Position numbers and translations under genes: made by a program. Positions 8,829 to 13,413 of a stretch of 13,413 nucleotides of DNA are shown here, one piece after another; within the stretch, counting starts at the first letter, position 1; every line of letters starts with the position of its first letter. Source of the stretch: Cephalothrix simula. Its lineage: Eukaryota > Nemertea > Palaeonemertea > Archinemertea > Cephalotrichidae. Under the pieces are notes generated by a model. The model did not search any database and had not been told where the DNA came from. It saw only the letters and a program-made list of their open reading frames with translations. The stretch covers positions 1 to 13,413 of the forward strand of contig JAXIUW010124449.1 of NCBI GenBank assembly GCA_035591015.1. The letters are read 5' to 3'.

Positions 8829-8985
8829 TTAATACGGACATAGGAAACCCTTACCCCTATATGCTTGCGCCCTCTCCTGTTTACTTTTACATGTTCCCAC
8901 TACTTTTTCACAATGCGGACAGTAGTGTGTAGTATCTTTGCACATATCACAAAAGAAAGGAATTAAGCAGCACCCTATTACACCC
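8829..8985 (-). CDS. LITAF: gene B terminal exon copy 4 (intact, chimeric, 157 nt)
   Basis: Its 5' part (GVIGCCLIPFF) is that of copy 1 at 7483; its 3' part (KDTTHYCPHCEKVVG and the tail ending FLCPY) is that of copy 7 at 10487. The switch falls in the shared stretch 8937-8960, coding FFCDMCK. The frame is open, the phase is correct, and TAA is at 8829-8831. Joined to gene B exons 1-2 it gives 177 aa with both CxxC knuckles. It looks like a functional exon made by unequal crossing over; expression is unknown. Confidence 0.7.
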
Positions 8986-9042
8986 CTGCAAAAAGGATAA
9001 AAAAGGCTGTATTAAACGCATAATCCACGGTAAATTCGTTAC

Positions 9043-9405
9043 GAAAAAATCGGTGTTTTTCTTTAGTCTTTTGCGATTTGTAAAAAACTAAACGAGTGAA
9101 AAAAATTTTGATAGATGATTACAAAACTAGACAAGTTTCTGGGGATATCACATGGTGTTTAACACCTACCGGTACATGTATCACGTTTTAAGTTGCATAG
9201 CTATTGGGCTTTAAATTTTCAGTAACTTCGTTATTCGCACAAATAGGTACCCCAATAGCTATGCAACTTAAAACTTGATAGGTGTCAAACACCATGGGAT
9301 ATCTCCAGAAACTTGTCAAGTTTTGTAATCATCTATCCAAAATGTTCTCTCTCACTTAGTTTGTTTACAAATCACAAAAAATTAAAGCAAAACACCGATT
9401 TTTTC
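9043..9405. mobile_element. 363 bp foldback element, second copy
   Basis: Second copy, carried along by the 1502 bp tandem duplication and not by a new insertion: its flanks are identical too. Confidence 0.7.
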
Positions 9406-9507
9406 ACCTTGATGGAATTAGTCAAGTGATTGAAAAATATAATGGGCAAAGTAAAACCCCATTATCATGCCGCGTCAGGATAATATAGGAACCCCTTACC
9501 CTTAGCC

Positions 9508-9607
9508 TCACTTTCCCACAATTTTTTCACAATGCGGACAGTATATAGTGTGTAGTATCTTTGCACATATAAAATAGAAAGGGATTATGAAGCACCCTAA
9601 AAGACCC
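9508..9607 (-). pseudogene. broken terminal exon copy 5 (duplicate of copy 2)
   Basis: Same sequence and same defects as 8006-8105, shifted by 1502 bases. It was already broken before the duplication. Confidence 0.7.
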
Positions 9608-10213
9608 CTGCAAAAATAACACATGTAGCATCATGTTCTTTAGTGTACATGTAAGTATGCTAGTACATTGAGGGGTTGACAGGTTGGCAAGTTAGATGAT
9701 TTAAGGAGGTTTTAGCCTCATAATATTACTAGGGATAGGCCTAAGGAATCTAGGATTAGAGTTTTGGTTTGGGATTTGTTGGCACACTCACTGGTAAGGG
9801 TGTATTCTTAGGCTTCGTCTGGGATTATTATTTAGGTTTAAAACTATAAAGTTAAGGTATTTAAGGTTAGGTTGAGGGCTTCAGTTAAGAGATTAAAAAA
9901 AGCCAAAACGTGTAAAATTTAAGCATACACTGTACTCGGATAGCAAAAAATGCGATTTAAGCAGCGTACACGGTACGGAAGCTTGTTTATCTTGTTTTCT
10001 CACAACATTTCAACCTTTCTTCTGTCAACCATGTATTGATTTTAAACTTATCAATCTCTATCGGAGTTTTCCCAATGGAAACGGCAGAAGTATTAATATT
10101 GTTGACCTTAACTAGGTTAAGTTGAGCTCGCTCCTGTTTCTCTTTTTGCTCCCGTCATATACATGAATATGTGTCGAATCGCATTTACACAGTCTGTCTG
10201 CTTTTACACATAC

Positions 10214-10304
10214 CTACAATTTGTTTACAATGTGACCTATGTCCTGTGTATAACATCTTAGCACAAATCTCAAAAAAGGGGTTAATAAATATCCTATAAC
10301 ACCC
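10214..10304 (-). pseudogene. broken terminal exon copy 6 (duplicate of copy 3)
   Basis: Same sequence and defects as 8712-8802, shifted by 1502 bases. Confidence 0.7.
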
Positions 10305-10330
10305 CTTGAAAAATACCATTAAAAATACAT

Positions 10331-10487
10331 TTAATACGGACATAGGAAACCCTTACCCCTATATGCTTGCGCCCTCTCCTGTTTACTTTTACATGTTCCC
10401 ACTACTTTTTCACAATGCGGACAGTAGTGTGTAGTATCTTTGCACATATCACAAAAGAAAGGGATTAAGAAGCATCCTAAAAGACCC
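10331..10487 (-). CDS. LITAF: gene B terminal exon copy 7 (intact, 157 nt, nearest to exon 2)
   Basis: Follows CTTTTTGCAG and starts GLLGCFLIPFFCDMC. The knuckle is HYCPHC and the stop is TAA at 10331-10333. Inside the tail, GGGGTAAGG (about 10351-10359) looks like a splice donor, but using it would leave phase 1, which does not fit any other terminal copy. Translation before 10487 belongs to the intron. Confidence 0.82.
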
Positions 10488-12629
10488 CTGCAAAAAGAAC
10501 ACACACTCTGTATGATAATAAATACTATGGGAAACAAACAACGGTCAGTCGGTCACTGGGCGAACTGGAGTGATAAAATAGTGGTAACCTCGCGACCTGT
10601 TATTTCTATTGCAAGTTTTTCGTTTTAGCTTTGTTGAAGACTAATCGTTTCAAGTTTCCATCATTTCGAGTTTTATTAGCTGAATTCATCCCGTTAAATT
10701 TTAGTCTGTTGGTAGTACTATTGATGTAAACCTGAAGTGATTTGTCGTGGACAGAGCTGAAACGAAAAACTTACGATATAATAGGTGTTTCGAAATAACA
10801 GGTTCCAACGTTAGGTTTCATTCTTTGAAGCACAATTACAGAGGGCCTTATTAGGGTATAAGTGTACTCGTAAAATGGCCATTTTGCTAAAGCGTTAGCG
10901 TGTCATGGGAAGCACACAATGCAATTTAAGCATACACAAGAAGTATACAATTCAATTTAAGAAAAGAGAAGCGTACAATGCAATCAAGCATACAATTAAG
11001 CGTACACGGGAGGCGTACAAATTAAATAGTACACGGGGAGCGTAAAAAATATCTTTTAAGCTAACAGCTTAAAAAATTAGGCGTACGCGTGCAAAAAACC
11101 TTCACTACAGGTTGGCAGCCGACAGGTGGACAGGTCCAAAGATTAAGAGGTAACTTTGGAGGGCTACGTTTAGGTTTTTGGTCTGGGACTTTTAGCGTTT
11201 GGATTCTGGTAAAGTTTTATTACCGGTATTGATCGGTATTTCTAAAGGTTTTACCAGGAATTAGTATTTCGGTCTTTGGACTTTAGACCTGCCAACCTAC
11301 ATTGTATTTTCTGACGACCTGAGGTTTGAGACACTCACCCCATCATAACAATCATAAAACACCACAGCCAAGCCATAAAACCTGCTTTCTTCTCGATCCT
11401 AGTCGTTATTTGTTGGTGACAAAATTGACACGTAACCGCTTGGGGAAAATCTCCAAAGAACACAGGGAGTGGCTGTTGAACAATAACTACAGTCTGTCCT
11501 ACGAAAGGAACTTGACCTGGTTGAGCTGCACATTGACCAGGCAGGGGGTAATTTTGGACTGGTGGTTGAATTCCAGGCTGACCATATTGGACTGGTTGCT
11601 GACTGGAATATTGGGTTGGCTGGAATGTTTGTTGCGCAGATGGGTCCCAGTATTGTGTTCCTGGGGGCTGCGAGACCTCATTGTATGCTGCAATAAAAGC
11701 AATATGAGCCTGTCAAAAAGTGATAGGCCTATTATCGATCTATAACATTGTATCTAACTTAAGGGTATCCGAACTCTTGGGTGTATATTTAATTAGTCTG
11801 CGTCTCGCGAAAGAGTGAAACATAGCCCACTCGTGCGATACCCATTTTGGACCTTTCCGGTTACATTGAACGATAGTCAATTGACCGGAGACCTATACTA
11901 TTCCCGTTAAAAATTTCGAAAATATAAAAACCGTTTAATCATAAAATACACTTGTTTGACCGAATATTACGCCTTTTAGGTGTCAGCAGAACGGATCATG
12001 GTGTCATTTGACTATCCTTCAATGTAACCGGAAAGGTTCATAGACTGGCTACCTCCGCTACCTAGTCCTTTTCTTATCGTTATCCAGAAAAGGGCTAGGG
12101 AACCAGGCTAGGAAAATTTATCAAATTCAACCCAAGCTAAATTTAGAGGAAGAATAAGGCCCTTAACTGCGATCAACTGGTCCATTACAAGAGCTTAAGC
12201 CCGTTTCGATTCTGAGTTCTGTTCTTAAAAGGCTTATTTTTTCAGGGCGAGTAAACTCAATAGTCCCCTAATATCTACTAGCCATTTGGTGTTACTCATC
12301 TCGAATAGTCATCAGGGGCTTTTTACGTGCGAGCCTCTAGATAAAGAACCATAAAGCACAGGTCCTGATAAAGCAGTTGGCATCCTCACACCGGCCACGA
12401 GGGTAGGAATAGCTTCTGTGATACCCAGCGATCTCACCGATTGCGCCAACGGAGCTTGATGATCCTTGATCGAGCTTGGGCCGCCTCCATTTACAAATAA
12501 TTGGCGGAATAGAGTTTCAAAGGGGAATCAGAATATCGTCCGAACACGGAATTGAAAAAAATCAATTGAAAACAAAAGTAAAGAAATTATGAAACACTTA
12601 CATGGTGGTGGGTCCTCCGATTTAGACAT
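10331..12629 (-). CDS. LITAF: LITAF-domain protein, gene B (isoform with nearest terminal exon, 177 aa)
   Basis: Exons on the - strand are 12629-12602, 11687-11339 and 10487-10331; the joined length is 534 nt with an open frame. The start MSKSEDPPP plus a split Ser codon restores PPPSYNE, as in gene A. The Gln/Pro/Tyr-rich region follows, then the first CxxC at C96/C99, a membrane segment (MAWLWCFMIVMMG, GLLGCFLIPFF), and HYCPHC at C148/C151. The tail KSKQERAQAYRGKGFLCPY is shorter than that of gene A. The predicted role is the same: a zinc-bound membrane-surface adaptor of the endolysosome. Exon 2 can also reach the intact terminal exons at 8985 (177 aa) and 7483 (183 aa), all in the same phase. 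Which last exon is used cannot be told from sequence. Confidence 0.85.
10586..10806. repeat. ~220 bp foldback between exon 2 and terminal exon copy 7
   Basis: The left arm (CGACCTGTTATTTC ... AGTTTTTCGTTTTAGCT, to 10630) is the reverse complement of the right arm (AGCTGAAACGAAAAACTT ... GAAATAACAGG, 10755-10806), with about ten extra bases on the right. It is probably a decayed inverted-repeat element. Confidence 0.6.
10909..11093. repeat. degenerate tandem tract of AAGCGTACA-type words
   Basis: AAGCACACAA, AAGCATACAC, AAGTATACAA, AAGCGTACAA, AAGCATACAA, AAGCGTACAC and AGGCGTACAA recur every ~12-30 bases over ~180 bases, with AATTTAAG spacers. The spacing is irregular, so this is neither CRISPR nor a simple microsatellite. 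The interval 11094-11338 holds no further feature apart from the words related to 8165-8330. Confidence 0.5.
11339..11687 (-). CDS. LITAF: LITAF gene B exon 2
   Basis: Follows TTTTATTGCAG and ends GG before GTGAGT (phase 2). It is intact, four codons shorter than gene A exon 2, and keeps TCQFCHQQITTRIE. The longer + strand ORF over this region is an antisense shadow. Confidence 0.88.
11850..12039. repeat. ~190 bp inverted repeat in gene B intron 1
   Basis: ACCTTTCCGGTTACATTGAA followed by GATAGTCAA (11851-11881) is mirrored at 12003-12039 with few mismatches; the ~120-base centre is AT-rich. Directly next to it, 12047-12115, a smaller inverted repeat pairs CTAGTCCTTTTCT with AGAAAAGGGCTAG. 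Confidence 0.65.
12160..12455 (-). mobile_element. possible tRNA-derived SINE-like element
   Basis: On the - strand from 12455 the sequence begins GCTCCGTTGGCGCAATCGGT, like a tRNA 5' half. TGGCGCAATCGG (12448-12437) fits the pol III A-box TRGCNNARYNGG. No good B-box (GGTTCGANNCC) and no closing acceptor stem are visible, so it is not a tRNA gene. A decayed SINE head is the best reading. The downstream boundary is a guess. Confidence 0.35.
12602..12629 (-). CDS. LITAF: LITAF gene B exon 1 (28 nt coding)
   Basis: ATG at 12627-12629, nine codons and one base, then GTAAGT. It has the same length and split as gene A exon 1, with Ser-Glu-Asp in place of Thr-Glu-Gln. Confidence 0.82.
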
Positions 12630-12680
12630 TTTATAAATATACAAGGCCTGCTGCAGATAAATCTGCTAATCAGCGCTAAA

Positions 12681-12792
12681 ACGTTGCCAGCGTTACCACA
12701 CACACACTCTCTCTCTCTCTATAGTCTAAACCTTTACGAGTATACATGTTGAATATTTCATACACAATATCATGGGTAGAATCGAATCGATA
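12681..12792 (-). promoter_or_regulatory. gene B promoter/5' UTR block shared with gene A
   Basis: AGAATCGAATCGATA (in reverse, 12778-12792), a TATAGAGAGAG tract and GGTAACGCTGGCAACGT (about 12681-12696) occur in the same order as upstream of gene A. The spacing to the ATG is about 70 bases larger. The promoter was evidently duplicated along with the gene. Confidence 0.5.
12697..12720. repeat. (CA)n(CT)n microsatellite
   Basis: A CACACACACA run followed directly by CTCTCTCTCTCT, inside the gene B promoter block; gene A has only a short CTCTCTCT there. Confidence 0.8.
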
Positions 12793-12799
12793 ACTTAAC

Positions 12800-13140
12800 A
12801 GCTCTCAACCGTCAACACAACAATTATCAAAGGCATGAATGACGTACATGTACATTACATATGACGACCGGTAACATCAGGGAGGAGTCATGTGTACAAA
12901 TTTTTACAGCACCATAGATTTTATTATTTTTCAAATTATTAAGTTGAAGGTGAATCTCAACTACTTTAAAACCATATTCCCAGGCAACTCCCATATTCTA
13001 CAGGCACACGGAGAGCATCACCTTCATAATCCATGAGGGATGCTGATATAGCCAATATCGGACCACAATTCTTGCGGGCCGATACTATATATTTTAGCCT
13101 TTTGTGTGCATTAATGGCTACTATTGTCCTAAAAGTAGCA
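12800..13140. other. intergenic sequence upstream of gene B, no gene recognised
   Basis: AT-rich, without ORFs of interest or further motif clusters. TACATGTACA-type words are present. Confidence 0.5.
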
Positions 13141-13144
13141 ATAT

Positions 13145-13269
13145 GTTAATCCTATACTAGAGAGAGATTGTCGAAAATTATACACCGAAAACACCAATAT
13201 ACCCCGAGACGTAGTCGAGGGGTATATTGGTGTCTGAGGTGTATAATTTTCGACAAGTATAGGATTAAC
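13145..13269. repeat. 125 bp near-perfect hairpin
   Basis: GTTAATCCTATACT and its reverse complement form the outside. Further in come TGTCGAAAATTATACACC and its partner, then ACACCAATATACCCC/GGGGTATATTGGTGT, closing on GAC-GTA-GTC. The left arm has a ten-base AGAGAGAGAT insertion. After 13270 nothing more is recognised. Confidence 0.8.
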
Positions 13270-13413
13270 TATTTTATACAGACTTTTAATCAGCTTTTTT
13301 ATTCAAAAAATTGAAATCAAAACTTCATTTACAGTGATTTACACTTCGCGTGATAGCATCTAGCGACCATGAAAAGTGTATGGAGAATTATACCGACTTC
13401 ATGAACCAATCAT

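Larger units (their letters stand above)
7435..8960. repeat. tandem duplication, copy 1 (period 1502)
   Basis: Identical, as far as I can read, to 8937-10462, with a constant offset of 1502 and no indel. Because the copies overlap by 24 bases (8937-8960), the recombination joint is that short stretch inside an exon. Each copy carries two broken exon copies, one 363 bp foldback and a degenerate repeat tract. Confidence 0.9.
8937..10462. repeat. tandem duplication, copy 2 (period 1502)
   Basis: Second copy. Divergence starts immediately outside: before 7435 versus 8937 on one side, and after 8960 versus 10462 on the other. Lack of visible differences implies either a very recent event or an assembly duplication. 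Confidence 0.9.

Noticed and set aside
10351-10359. GGGGTAAGG as a real donor making terminal exon 7 internal
   Set aside because: It would end in phase 1, while all other terminal copies need a phase-2 partner; no matching acceptor exon was recognised.
10909-11093. CRISPR array
   Set aside because: The repeats are short, degenerate and irregularly spaced, and the context is a eukaryotic intron.
11326-11745. 139-residue + strand ORF
   Set aside because: Antisense shadow of gene B exon 2, which has a clear LITAF reading on the other strand.
12380-12455. A tRNA gene on the - strand
   Set aside because: The 5' half and A-box look right, but there is no proper B-box and no 3' acceptor strand pairing with GCTCCG.

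Overview
The window looks like nuclear DNA of an invertebrate animal, most likely a bivalve mollusc. Genes are split into short exons by GT-AG introns, the DNA is AT-rich, there are many foldback repeats, and the words TACATGTA and ACCGGT recur, as they commonly do in oyster-type genomes. The organism call is an inference from style, not from a marker gene. I could not run any search or folding programme.

Layout. (1) On the + strand, 350-2010, are the last two exons of a PPP-family Ser/Thr phosphatase whose earlier exons lie outside the window. Its last intron carries a ~700 bp foldback element (904-1600) with CTCF-like motifs in both arms. (2) 2011-3694 is intergenic, between two convergent genes. 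(3) On the - strand, 5723-3695, is a complete three-exon LITAF-domain gene, here called A (187 aa). Its two introns carry copies of one repeat in opposite orientation, flanking exon 2. (4) 5724-7308 is intergenic and contains the shared promoter block of gene A plus an inverted repeat. (5) On the - strand, 12629 down to 7309, is a second LITAF-domain gene, B. It has intact exons 1 and 2, followed by seven homologous copies of the third (terminal) exon. Three of these copies are intact (10487-10331, 8985-8829, 7483-7309) and four are broken. (6) 12630-13413 is upstream sequence with the gene B promoter block, a microsatellite and a 125 bp near-perfect hairpin at the end.

The main result is gene B. 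Every terminal exon copy starts after an AG in the same phase, so any intact copy can be joined to exon 2 and complete the zinc-binding LITAF domain. The three intact copies would give proteins of 177 or 183 aa that differ in the second half of the membrane segment, the region between the zinc ligands, and the C-terminal tail. The array contains a tandem duplication of exactly 1502 bp whose breakpoints lie inside a short stretch shared by two exon copies. The exon at the join is a chimera of the two parents. This is either a set of alternative last exons or the debris of LITAF genes that have been shuffled by unequal crossing over.
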